DNA from: Campanula takesimana | Lineage: Eukaryota; Streptophyta; Magnoliopsida; Asterales; Campanulaceae | NCBI GenBank assembly: GCA_026119855.1 | Contig: JAOWBW010000016.1 | Span: forward strand, 124,001-188,000 | Length of the DNA: 64,000 nucleotides | Direction: 5' to 3' | In this document: positions 1 through 11,637 of the stretch, piece after piece | Layout of the letters: each line of letters opens with the position of its first letter | Numbering within the stretch: position 1 is the stretch's first letter | Notes under the pieces: generated by a model | The model's database searches: none | Told to the model about the DNA's origin: nothing | The model's input: only the letters and a program-made list of their open reading frames with translations | Program-made: the position numbers and the translations under genes

Positions 1-897
1 TTCCGAAAGAACGTGCCTCTCCTATTAAAAAATGGAAAATTCTCCAATCTTACAAATTAAAAATATAATTGCCCCTTCGTCTGCTTCTTCCCCCTCACCC
101 TCGCCCGCGGTTCTGAAGTACAACTAAAAACTTTTAGAAACATTTCTGTAGCAGCTCGAGTTAAGTTTCAACGTGAAGGCAACCATTTGACTATCCTCTC
201 ACCGACCGAGCAATTGAATATCTTAACCAAGCAATTGAACATCTTTTATCGACCAATTGAATATCTCTTTGTCGATTGTTTTTTTTTTATCGATTGTTCT
301 GTGTTATATGTATAAACCTACAAGTTTTATGCAGACTCCACAAATCATGTGCCCTGTATCTAAGTAAAAAAGAAGACTTGTTTTTTATTTGATACTGAGT
401 ATTTTAAATGAAACATTGTGGCCAGGATTGAACATTATTCATGCTTGGTTGATCATTTGGGTCGTTATGGTAGACGAAAGTATGGGTTTTCGTGGAGCCT
501 GCAAGTTTTCCACAAAACATTTGAATCAAGATTAAATTTGACTTTTTTAACATTCATTTTGGGACGGAGGGAGTAACATTTATTTTGATTAGGTGATTAT
601 GATTTTTTTAATCTATTTCTTCTTTTTCTCTTTTCTAAAATTTGTAAGTCAATGTCGGTTCAGTTTTCTTGGTTTTCTTATGCATAGTTGTGTTGATTCT
701 AGTGCATTACATACTTTATCATGATTACTACATAACAAACGTATAATTTATGTAAGAATTTTACATGACTCATAGGTCCGGACATCGTCTGGTGAGGATG
801 AGCTTGACGGGATGTCTAGCTAGTGTTTAACGTTGTGACAGGTAAATATTGTTGTGCGATATTGTATGTTAATTGTTTTTTATAAGCCAAATATATC

Positions 898-900
<3 letters not shown>
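1..900. other. AT-rich region without a recognisable gene
   Basis: No ORF of useful length and no RNA gene is visible. A short in-frame stretch near 786-825, preceded by an AG acceptor-like site and ending in TAG, reads like a small acidic C-terminal exon. Because a CACTA terminus lies downstream, it could be the tail of a transposon gene, but I cannot support that further. Confidence 0.4.
551..575. repeat. Stowaway-type MITE terminus (isolated)
   Basis: The end GGGACGGAGGGAGTA is the reverse complement of the TA-flanked terminal repeat typical of plant Stowaway (Tc1/mariner) MITEs. No partner terminus is visible to the left, so it is a remnant or a truncated copy. Confidence 0.5.

Positions 901-935
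<35 letters not shown>
901..935. repeat. (TA)n microsatellite, left flank of fold-back element
   Basis: About 35 bp of uninterrupted TA dinucleotides directly abut the left end of the fold-back element at 936. Confidence 0.95.
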
Positions 936-1682
<747 letters not shown>

Positions 1683-2073
1683 TGGAAATGGATTTTGAGC
1701 ATTACTGACATTTGCCACGGTTGTAAGCGTCAGAAATATTTAATGACCGTTAAAATTTCAAATATTAGCCACAGTTTCTATATGCGTAACAAGTCGTGAC
1801 ACCTATTTTTGTCACGGTTTTAAAGCGTCAATCCATGTCACACAATTTTTAAAACATATAACACAGTTTTCATGTAACATATAAAAACCGTAACATGTCC
1901 ATGACGAAAGTTCTTTGGTGACGATTTTGTGACAGTGATAGAGTATTTGTCACGCGCGCATATATAACGGAGGCTAAACCGTGAAACAACCGTAACAAAT
2001 GTCTAATGTGACGGTTTTGAATCTTTTTGTGACGGTTTGTCGGGCGTCACAAAAAATGCAGTTTCTTGTAGTG
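1683..2073. mobile_element. Terminal region of a CACTA (En/Spm) DNA transposon
   Basis: The right end reads TTTCTTGTAGTG, the reverse complement of CACTACAAGAAA, the diagnostic plant CACTA terminal inverted repeat. Inside it are many short copies of GTGACGG / CCGTCAC in both orientations (for example 1935-2050), as expected for CACTA subterminal repeats. The opposite terminus was not found and probably lies outside the window. The next bases (ACAATCTCCC) fit the LTR-end/polypurine junction of Copia-D, so the transposon appears to have landed at that junction. Confidence 0.75.
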
Positions 2074-2679
2074 ACAATCTCCCACTTGCACTAGGCCCAA
2101 TCAACGTGTATCCAATACCCATTGAGCTTAGTTATGATCTCCATCATTATTGCAAGCGAGCTTTGTAAGATGATTTTCCTTGTTATTATCATATGGTATT
2201 TTGCATATTTTGACATCTCCCATCATTGACGGTTTCTCGAATAAGATAGAAATGTCTTAGTATGTGTTTAGATAAGACATTAGCCCCTTGGATTTTGCAA
2301 TAACAATTATTGGCACAAAGAAGGTCCATTAAATTAGTGACACTAGAAACGATTTCTAGTTTACAAATCATTATCTTAATCGAAACAATTTTCTAGTTGC
2401 ATCCCATGTCACTAGATACTTAACCTTTTGTAGAATAGTAACGGTACATTTAGAACTCTTCTAACACTATTATTAAACATAAAAATGTATTTTATACTGC
2501 AATATTTATCTTTGTTGGTTTGTAAGAATGCAACTTTGTAACTATTACAAGATCATCTTTCATTCCATCAAAGATCCAGAATGCATCATTTATTACTTCT
2601 CAAGTTCATAAGGATGTTTCTTAACTAGTGACTTTCACTAGGATCCGATTGGTATTATCTAATCATACTCTAAGTATAT
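2074..2679 (-). mobile_element. Copia-D fragment 1 (3' end, RNase H region, decayed)
   Basis: Read on the minus strand, this parallels 52826-53400, the RNase H end and polypurine tract of Copia-E: both begin CAATCTCCCACTTG on the plus strand and then follow one another with scattered substitutions and indels. No ORF survives. Copia-A interrupts it at 2680-2684 (GAGAC), and the sequence resumes at 48877. Its LTR would lie to the left, beyond the CACTA terminus. Confidence 0.7.
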
Positions 2680-2684
2680 GAGAC

Positions 2685-4047
2685 TGTTGGTGTTATGCCC
2701 TAGGCATGTTGTTTGTAAAATTAATGTTATTATTTACAAAGATATTGAATGTTTGATTATTATATCTTTTGAATGTTTATTGTAATAATCTCCGTCCCTG
2801 ATAATTATGATTAATTATTAGTATAAATTTAATATATAATCATATGATGATTATGGTGTATGGGATACAATTAGACTTATGGGTATTTGTTGGAGAACAA
2901 ATACTGGACTGACCCCTATGAGATTTATGTCATGGTCACAATGTCATAATTAAGTCTCATATATTTATATCACTGGAATCTCTAGACCTGAGGTTATTAC
3001 AGTCTTCCACATGGTGAACATTACGTTTGACATATTCAAACGTTATCCCTAACCGGATAGCTATAAAGAATATGATTGGCGTAATCGGAATCATGTAGGG
3101 AAGAGTAATAAGTCAAGATGGGATTTGTTCCTCGTCAAGAGAGATGTCAAGCTTTGTCCACTCGATGAATGGTATTGATGAAATGCATGGCCGTGCTCAA
3201 ATATGATTTGTATTATCAATACATTCGGGATCGAGAAAGCATTGAACAAATGTAAGTTGACCATTGACCATGGTTTACGTTAAATAGACATCGTGTAACA
3301 AAGAGATTGTGTTATGTTCTATTTTAGGAAACTTTGGATTCCAAAGTTATACTAATTGGGTAGTCGTAATGGCTTGCTAGAGTCCGCTTATGACTTACGA
3401 GGTTTGACTGGTTCGGACTCGTTGCCAACTTAGTATAATCATATTGTGTCACACACGCAGAACGGATAATTAAAAGGAGCGAAAAACGAGGAAACTGAAC
3501 AGGACGTCCGTACAGCTTGACAGACGGCGTACTCCTATCTTGGCGCCGTACGGCGGCGTGCCCGTAAATCAGTTTAATTAAAGCAGTTGTTGGTGGACAA
3601 GAAGACCTAAGCCCAAAAGGGTTTTGGACACTCCTTGAATATAAATACAGACTGACGGGAATTGTTCCCTAGTTGTTGATTTGATCAATTCCAAAGTCTT
3701 TCTTAGAGAGAGAATTCACACATTATATTCTTGGGTTATTGTGATTGATTAATCCCATTATCAAGTCACAATAATAATTAGGAGCTTTGAAGAATCGTTC
3801 TTCACCATCGTTGATCAATCCGAAGACCTAGCAGTCAAGTTCAAGAAGGTGTTCTTGAAATCTGTTCATTGTGTGGATCACCGGTAGAGGGCGTTAATAT
3901 TAACGCTTAATCCAAGTTTTACATAACGATCTACAAGGGTTAGTTTCTTTCATCTTGTTATTATGAATTATTGTTCATAGCGAATCTAGGCTATTGGGTT
4001 TTATTCATGTCTATCTTCCGGTGCGCATGATTGCACGAAACCCAACA
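2685..4047 (+). repeat. Copia-A 5' LTR
   Basis: Begins TGTTGG and ends CCAACA. It has a TATA-like box (TATAAATA, about 3640). At 3498-3572, upstream of that box, is a GC-rich cluster that includes the perfect 12-bp palindrome CGCCGTACGGCG (3544-3555). Confidence 0.92.
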
Positions 4048-4261
4048 GTGGTACCAGAACCCCGTTGATGATCAATAATTCTAATATAGTCATGATATAA
4101 TTATTTAATGCGATTATTTAATTGATATGATCATGAGAAAGATGAATTTATGTGATGATTTTATATGAGATATGAAATATGCATGCTAATTGATTTGTTT
4201 GCAATATTGATTTGATTAATATGTATGATCGCATGCTTAGATTATCATGATATAATTGGAT
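4048..4261 (+). promoter_or_regulatory. Copia-A primer-binding site and leader
   Basis: TGGTACCAGAACC (4049-4061) starts one base after the LTR and resembles the initiator-Met tRNA primer site TGGTATCAGAGC, with substitutions. The AT-rich leader ends where Sirevirus-like gag sequence starts, so Copia-A gag, protease, integrase and the RT N-terminus are missing. Confidence 0.8.
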
Positions 4262-4805
4262 AAAGAGTATGACTCCTCTTCTTCAATCTGAACTCACCCT
4301 CCTTAAGGAGCAGATAAAGAGTATGACTCCTCTTACTGTTAAAAACACTTTTCTAACAGAACAGAACTCACTTCTTAAAGTTCAAAACGATGAATTGGTT
4401 GCTCAAACTACTGATCTTAAAAAGATTACAAATGAGTGGTCCAATTCTCGTGTCACTATGGAGAATATATTTGAGTCACAAAAAGTCAGTGGTGATAAAA
4501 GTGGCTTGGGATTCACATCATCAACTAGTGACAACTTTAAATGTGATGTTTGTGCTGAAAGAGACAGTGAATTTACAACTCAGAAAACTCATGAAATTCA
4601 CAAGGAAAAACATTCTAATTCAATGGGTAAAGGACAGGAAAAAGTCAAGAGACAAGCATTCCATTATGTCTACCCAACGAAACAATTTGGGAAAGCTAAA
4701 GAGAAGGAAGTAGCTACAGATGAATCATCTTCTAGCAAAATCATTCTTGAAACAAGGCACGCTCCTTCTCCTAGTGCACATTATGCACCTAAGAGCCACG
4801 CTTCT
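4262..4805 (+). pseudogene. gag: Copia-B gag, middle part (Sirevirus-like)
   Basis: An open frame of about 179 residues resembles the linker part of the Copia-C polyprotein (minus strand, about 42450-42700). Both have leucine/lysine coiled-coil segments, then a conserved stretch of the type SRVTMENIFESQK, then SGLGF and a serine-rich tract. In retrotransposons gag forms the virus-like particle. The N-terminal gag half, leader and 5' LTR of Copia-B are absent. A short direct duplication (AAGAGTATGACTCCTCTT at 4263 and 4317) marks the junction with Copia-A. The frame ends exactly at the solo LTR and resumes in phase after it. Confidence 0.7.
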
Positions 4806-7336
4806 TGATACGCCCCAAGTCCCAGGATTCCCTAATAGAGCCTCGAACCTGGTGCGCGTAACTAACAAGAATCAAGAAACTAACAACAAACAGGAATAAT
4901 AACTGCTAGAATAAAACTGACATGATATATATACTCTAGAGTAAGGAGCTAAAATAGCTTACAACACGAGTTCTAGACAAGAAAATTAAAACCAAACTTG
5001 GTTACATACAGTCGAAGACATGCCTAGCACATAAGCTGGCATTACAAGATGTCTAGAGACAACAAGTACTATACAAGACTGTCTACCCCAAAATAAGTAG
5101 TTATACAACCCATACAAAATCGCCCTCACCAAAGTGTAAAAGGACACAAGCCTCCAAGAGAACCACGACCTGCGTAGTAAACTCCCAGCTATGTCGAGTC
5201 TCACTGCGCACTATCCTTCCATTGATCTAAGGAATACACATAAACAAGGAACGGGGTGAGATAAATCTCAGTAAGCTATTAGATGCAACTACATGACATG
5301 TTATCATGCAATTCAAATAGACATTCAAGTAATCTTGTATCAAGTATCATCAAGTAACAAGTATATGAGAGGCTAAGCCAACTCATCAAGTAGAACATAA
5401 GGCTAAGTTATCACGTTATAAAGGATATTGCTTCCTTCCTTATCCCTCCCAAGAATACCATTGTTGTCGTAGCTTGTATTACTTTTGACAATCACGATCA
5501 ATATCAAGAAACTGCTTATGCAGTATATATAAGAAGACCCGGTAACCAGTGTAATTTCCAAGATCAAGATTCACGAGGTGTTCACGAGTTTAGCATTCAC
5601 TTTTATCAGGCGTGTTGCTCTAATAAAGGAAGCTATGCCCTTACTATGGCCTATAGTAAGGGGTCAAGCGCAGATACATAGATCCCCGATTATCACTTTG
5701 GCCCCAGCCTCATGGTAAGCGTGAACCTATATACCTCCGAACAAGCAAGGGCCAGCTGGACTCACACAAGAATGCACAAGTAGGTATTTACTTGAACTAC
5801 GAGAGTAGAACTAATCCAAAAGTAGTGGACTAGCTCATCAAGGAACATGCTTCAAGTAATCAAGAAGTCACATTGTTATCAAGCAACTATATGTAATGTT
5901 TGCACATACATATCAAGAACATTTCTCATACACGTTAGTGCTTGTTCATAGCACTTTCTAATTCCTTACCATACACATGTATTGGTGTCAAGTCATGTAC
6001 AAGATTTTATCATCTTATATTCAAGTCTTAATCCAATTCTTTGGATGTTCAAGTCATGTACAAGATTTTATGGTCTTATACTTCAAGTTATAATTCCAAT
6101 CTTTGGACATTCAAGCATGTATAAGAGTTATACATTTTACTCTTACAAGTTCTTGATCCTATTCTTAGGATGTTCAAGTCCAAGACTTTGTTCTAATGCT
6201 CCTAAGGTGCACAAACATTGGTATCAAGACACATTTAACACATTAGTGCTTGTTCATAGCACTTTTAAGACACAGAAAAGAGTTCTTACTCTTATATTCA
6301 AGTTCTCATTTTAATTCAATGAGTAATCATGTTCAAGACAAAGTTCTGATGCCCCTAAGGTGTCACAACACTTTCTAGGACATCTTATATTAAGGCTATA
6401 TACCTTAAATAAGGTTACTTCCAACTTATACAAACTTTAAACAAGCTTTTTATTTTTCAGGGCAACCGGGCGGGCGCTCACTTTGTACCGGGCGGCCGCT
6501 CACTTCCGCACATTTTGAATGGAAATTCTTCAGATAGCTTGTACGGTCTCACTCTATGGCGAGCGGGCGCTTGGTACATAACCAAGCTGGGCGCTTGGTA
6601 CTATTTACAGCAAATGCTCAATTCTTTCCCAGGTTAAGAATTCTCCGTCCCAAGTGTAGGAGTATAACTTTTACCTATCAACTAACAAACCCAAGAGTAT
6701 ACTAACAAGTTCAAAACACCTATTTCAAGTGTAACTCTTTCTTTTCTACACAGAGGGTTCATACTCCCTTTGTCCCAAAATTACAAATATCACAAAAATT
6801 ACCCCAAACACGAAATTGACAAGCACAAGTATCAAGAATAACATATATGCATGTTATTACAAGCAAGGGGGAGCTAATAACTTACCTACTCCGGAATCAA
6901 AGTTACCCAAACAAATTTCTGTTCGGCAGAAAACGTTCTATTCAACGCCACGAATATTTATCCGAGATCGGAATCAAGAACAGAGGGATAATTAATCCAG
7001 AGGAGTCGAGAATAGGGTAAACCCTAAACCTAGCTTTCAAGAACACAGAAAAAACGAGAAGAAATTTGGGAATTCTTTCTCTGACAAGCAAACAACAAGA
7101 TATACTTAACAAGTTTCAAGAAATAACACTTAGGCCCCTCAAGTTTCACTTTTAACAAAAAGGCCCCTAAAGTCATATTTTCACAAATGACCCAAAAGTC
7201 AAAACTAGACATTTAACCACCTTAATATTCTAAAGCAGTTAAGAAATTAACCCAAGTAAAACTAGCACATAATATGAAAGTTCAAGAATTTAACAAGCAA
7301 GTCAAATATTTAACAAGAATAAGGATGGGCGTTACA
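4806..7336 (-). mobile_element. Solo LTR of the LARD family (2.53 kb)
   Basis: Read on the plus strand it begins TGATACGCCCCAAGTCCC and ends GGATGGGCGTTACA, the same termini as the 3.9-kb LTRs at 26859 and 32111, but it is about 1.4 kb shorter and lacks their 38-bp tandem array. The next five bases (CGCCT) match the preceding five (CTTCT) at only three positions. However, removing the LTR plus one 5-bp copy restores the phase of the interrupted gag frame, as expected of a decayed target duplication. A GC-rich cluster (6459-6600) sits where the related LTRs carry a different motif. Confidence 0.8.
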
Positions 7337-7626
7337 CGCCTCACCGCCGTGCGCCTCCTAGCTCTATGCGCCCTCCAATAAATAGCGCCCCAAAATTTCA
7401 AAAGAAAGATTTTGTTAAGGCTGGCTCATCTGACCCGAAGAAGAATACTATCCAAAAGAAAAGTAAAGAGTTTGTGAAAACTCATGTGATTGGTGGCTTT
7501 CATCATTGTTCGGTTTGTGATTGTTCGGGACATAAGGCCGTGGAATGCCTTTTGAGATTCACTCCTAATGCCAAAGGACGTAAAAATCCTAAGGTCAAGC
7601 AAGAGTGGGTCGTCAAAAGGTTCTAA
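7337..7626 (+). pseudogene. gag: Copia-B gag, C-terminal part with degraded zinc knuckle
   Basis: Continues the frame broken by the solo LTR. It is proline/alanine-rich at first, then basic, and contains a cysteine-rich segment (HHCSVCDCSGHKAVECLL, about 7499-7555). Copia-C has a similar Cys/His segment near 41960-42020, close to its gag-pol boundary. It ends at a TAA at 7624-7626, after which the reading frame shifts toward pol. Confidence 0.6.
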
Positions 7627-9094
7627 CTCTAGGACCCGAAAAGGAATAAAGGGGACCTGTTTTAATGTTTATATTTCAGGTTCTTTGCTTTATGGCTGGA
7701 TCTTCAAAAGCTAGAACGTATGAATGGATTCTCAAAAGTGGGTATTCACGACACATAACGGGAGATGAATCCTTACTTGAAGATGTCCATGAAGAATGAG
7801 GTCCCTCCGTAACATTTGGTGATAATAACAAAGGTCAAGTTGTAGCATATGGAAAGCTCAAGAAAGACAAAGTATGCATTGAAAGAGTCTCTCTCGTCGA
7901 ATGACTCAAGCACAACTTATTATCCATATCTCAATTCTGCGACAAAGGATTAGAATGCCATTTTATCTCAACTCAATGTCTTATCAAGAATGGCAAAAAT
8001 GGAGCTACATTACTCACGGGATATCGGACAAATATTTATATTATTGATTTCCATAGTATGAACTCTAGTACTAATCTTTGTTTTGTAGCTAAAAGTGTGA
8101 GAGAAAATAGTTGGCTGTGGCACAAGAGCTTAAGTCACTTGAACTTCAAGTATCTATCTAAACTTAGCAGGAATAATCTTGTTAAAGGACTTCCCAAGGT
8201 TGCTGATCATCATGACAAGAAGTGCGCCGCGTGTCAACTTGGCAAACAACCAAAGAAATCTTTCTCCAGCAAGACAAATCCCTCAACTACTAGATGCTTG
8301 CAACTGCTGCACATTGATCTATTTAGACCAGTCACCACTGCAAGTATTAGAAGAAACAAGTATACTCTAGTTGTGGTGGATGATTATTCAAGATATACAT
8401 GGGTGGAAATGATGATCTCAAAAGATGATTGTTATGACATTCTTACCACCTTATTCAGAATGCTCCAAACCCAAAAAGAAGATGACATCGTTAGTGTTCG
8501 ATCCGACAATTGAACAGAATTCAAGAACAACGGTGTTGCTCGATATTGCGACGATCAAGGTATTTTTGTTGGGTATGCCAAACATTCTAAATCTTTTCAT
8601 GTTTTTAATAGATCTACCTTAGTGATAGTTGAATCTGTACATGTTACATTTGATGAACATTCTCTCCTTGAGCCACATTTGGCTCCAAATGTTGCTGATG
8701 ATTCTGTTGAGTTAAATGAAACAGGTGCTCCTATTCATGTTGCGCCTACACAAGATCAGAATCTATCAACTCAAGGAAATCCATCAACATCAGTTGCTCC
8801 TAACTCAATGTATGGCGCACCCAATGAATCTTCAGTTGCGCCTCTCTTGAATGATGCGCCTCTAGATTCCTCTCACGGGCCTATATCTACTGCTGCATCT
8901 GGTGTTAACCCCAGTTTCAATTCTGAACTAGTTCAACCCCCTAATTTTGATGATTTTGAAGCTAGTGAAGATGTACCAATTGAAGACCTTCAAGTTACTA
9001 CAACCCAACCTAACTTACCTCCTGAAATTCGTGAAGTTAGAGGTCACCTAATCAATAATATCATTGGTGATTTACATGTTGGTGTTCGTACAAG
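7627..9094 (+). pseudogene. pol: Copia-B pol: protease, integrase and linker, broken
   Basis: Conceptual translation with frame changes gives a copia aspartic protease segment, a GAG-pre-integrase segment (LWHKSLSHLNFKYLSKL, about 8118-8170), a CxxC, and the integrase core start (VVVDDYSRYTW, 8370-8402). The protease motif reads ILKSG where copia elements have DSG, so the catalytic aspartate is lost. A TGA follows SVRSDN (8511-8513). At about 8560 the sequence jumps from the second integrase Asp region to a segment beginning IFVGYAKHSK, deleting the catalytic Glu region. The serine/proline-rich linker (8622-9094) is open up to the Tat insertion. Copia-C has the same domain order and is intact here. 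Confidence 0.8.
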
Positions 9095-10234
9095 TGTTAG
9101 TACCCGACCTGAAAATGAGTTTATTAGGACTTTCCCAAAAATACAAGGACTTTATAAGAATTAGAAAGACTTGTCCCGGATTCCCAAAATATCTCATTTA
9201 TGGAAAAATCTATCAAAATAGGTAACAAATGGTTTCCTTAAAACCATGCAGAAACCCTAGCTTAAGAATCAAGTCAGCCTGCAACATTGGCCACGCGGCC
9301 AACCTTGCTCCGCGTTGATCTTGGCCACGCGGCCACTCTTGTCACCGGCTTCAACCATGGCCAGGCGGCCAACCTTGCGCTGGATGATCTGGACCATCAG
9401 ATCCTTCCATCAGTTTACTATATAAACCACTCCATTCCATTGGTTTTGGGGTCCGATTTTGAGAGCTCTAAGTACGAATTTTGGAGTTCTTAAACACTAT
9501 TTTGCTCTCTAATTAACATTAAAACACTCAAGAAGATCCAAGGTTTATTTCTTGCCAACATAGGTAAGTTTTCTAACTTTTTTCTTCATGTTCTTGCATT
9601 ATTCTTAATGTAGATCTTTTATATTCATGTTCGTACATGTTTATTCATAGTTTCTTCATGAGATTTGCATGTTCATTCATATGTTCATATATGTTCTTCG
9701 CATGTTCTTCGTGTTCATAGATTAAAACCTTATTTATGCTATATTTAGGGTTGCGATCTTCATAATTACATGTTATTTCATAGCCAATGATGATCGAGGG
9801 TTCATCAACCCGAGGATGATCTAGGAACTACTTCTAAACCCTAATCTTTAGGTAATTCCCCCCTCATTATGCATGATCCCGATTCTTCTGCCTATTCTAA
9901 TTCTCTGCGAACTACGCTGACCTGAGCTTCTCACATTGAGAGGAACGTAGGCAATCTTCGGATCCGGTCTAAATCACTAACACACTACTAACACATTCAT
10001 CATGATAGAAAGACCGATCAATTCGGGCAATAGGAGTGATAACGTTCAATATTCTTCTCTTGTTGTAATTTGACCCCCGAACCAATTAAACATGCTTTTT
10101 TCAATGTTTTGGCTTTAATTAAAACGGCGTGGCGACTCTCATAATTTAAATGTCGTTAAGAATATTCCCTTTGTAAATAAAAATAATCACAAGATACTTC
10201 CCATGCGTCGCTTCATCGGAAAGGGGTATTCACA
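9095..10234 (+). repeat. Tat element 5' LTR
   Basis: Starts TGTTAGTACCCGACC and ends GTATTCACA, directly before the primer site. It contains three copies of the TTGGCCACGCGGCCAA hairpin (9287-9372), a TATA box (CTATATAAA, about 9418), and a CTACG...CGTAG inverted pair (9909-9952). A 68-codon frame inside it recurs at 24051 because it is LTR sequence; it has no domain. Confidence 0.9.
9287..9372. promoter_or_regulatory. Hairpin motif cluster in the Tat 5' LTR
   Basis: Three copies of a 16-bp imperfect palindrome (TTGGCCACGCGGCCAA and variants) with six-base arms and a four-base loop, 46-131 bp upstream of the TATA box. The same cluster occurs at 24051-24136 in the 3' LTR. The position suggests enhancer or silencer sites; function is inferred. 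Confidence 0.6.
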
Positions 10235-10235
10235 G

Positions 10236-10253
10236 TGGCGACTCTGCTGGGGA
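10236..10253 (+). promoter_or_regulatory. Primer-binding site of the Tat element
   Basis: TGGCGACTCTGCTGGGGA begins one base after the 5' LTR. Tat/Ogre elements use a site of this form rather than the Met-tRNA site of the copia elements here. Confidence 0.85.
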
Positions 10254-10299
10254 CTGCTTTGAAAATTTTTCAAACTTAGTGGGTCTAACTTTCGTTCAC

Positions 10300-10650
10300 A
10301 TCATGATGTCTGCCATGTTCTCACATGCACCTTACACTTTGCCATGTTCTCACATGCACACACTTGCCATGTTTACACATGCACACACCTGCCATGTTTA
10401 ACGCATGCACAGACTTGCCATGTTTACACGTGCACCTCACACTTGCCATGTTTACACATGCACCTCACACACTTGCCATGTTTACACATGCACACACTTG
10501 CCATGTTTATACATGCACCTCACATACTTGCCATGTTCACACATGCACCCTCCACACACTTGCCATGTTTACACATGCACACACTTGCCATGTTTATACA
10601 TGCATCTCACATACTTGCCATGTTCACACATGCACCCGCGCACCCCACAA
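10300..10650. repeat. Minisatellite in the Tat leader
   Basis: About a dozen tandem units of 22-30 bp built on CACTTGCCATGTTTACACAT and CATGCACA, with unit length varying. The frames through it (repeats of His-Thr-Cys-His-Val) are repeat artefacts. It lies in the untranslated leader between primer site and gag. Confidence 0.9.
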
Positions 10651-11637
10651 TGTTAATACTTGTACTTTGTTGATACTTGTACTTCGTATATACCTTGTAT
10701 CCTTGTACCCCTGTTATCTTCGTTTTAGTATTAGGGTCAAACAAAACTCTGCTATGCTCCCTTGTACATGGCTCTCTCTCCCTCTCTCATGCATTGCATT
10801 GCATCATCCTAGCATCAAAAGCTTCTCTCTTTTCTCCTTAAAAAGAATTAGTTTCTTGCCACACACTACCACAGTCCGTGTCAGCACTGCACAGGTCCCC
10901 ATTACCCGGAGTATTCGATGTGCAGGAATTTATGTGCTACTGTCGCACTCTTTTCGAGTCACTCGTCTATTCCACTCACCGTATACGGTGGGAACCTTTT
11001 ACCTAACCCGTGTCAACCCACACTAGTATAGGTATCACACCTAGGTTTTGACCGGTTGGTTGGGCTAGCTTTTTCTTAATAGTCAATTAACGTGCTGTCT
11101 ATGTCGAGTCACCCCAAGTCAATGATGAATCGAGATCTTTGAGAGAAAGTGCACAAAAAAGTGATTTCCCTACAAGGGACGTGCCATGGTGAGATGAGTG
11201 TTTATTGTCAAGATCTCCGCTCATCATTAACTTGCGTAGGATGTAACATAGACGTCACGTTAAATGCCTTTAAGGAAGGGTTAGTCGTAGGATCCGATGG
11301 TTGGTGGAAGCCGCTTGCCCTATAGGACCCTCACCCAAATTGTCCGTTTGGGGGTGTGCAATGCAGGTGAAAAACGAGGGGTCTATAGACGTAATGATGG
11401 CCTCCACTGATCGTAGTCTTCTAACTAGTTGCGAAAAAAGGGGTACCCCTTCCAACCAATTAGGATGTAAATAATGTATGTTTTTATAAATTAAAATATA
11501 CTTTGCATGAGCCTTCCCCCTCTCCTAAAGCTTCATTTCCCTTCAACCTTTCAGCAAAGCGAGTTTGGATCCGTTCGGGTGGTCGACTACAATGTGAAGC
11601 TTCTACTCCGTCCACGTTCTCAGTCTCGTCATCATCA
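10651..11637 (+). other. Tat leader between minisatellite and gag
   Basis: Mostly non-coding. The gag frame is open from 11503 but without an ATG before 11638. Short minus-strand frames here are shadows. No promoter or splice site could be assigned with confidence. Confidence 0.5.

Noticed and set aside
9287..9493. 68-codon frame, also at 24051-24257
   Set aside because: Identical because it lies in the two LTRs across the hairpin cluster and TATA box; no domain.
10325..11026. 233-codon frame rich in His-Thr-Cys
   Set aside because: It translates the leader minisatellite; all frames are open there because the repeat lacks stops.
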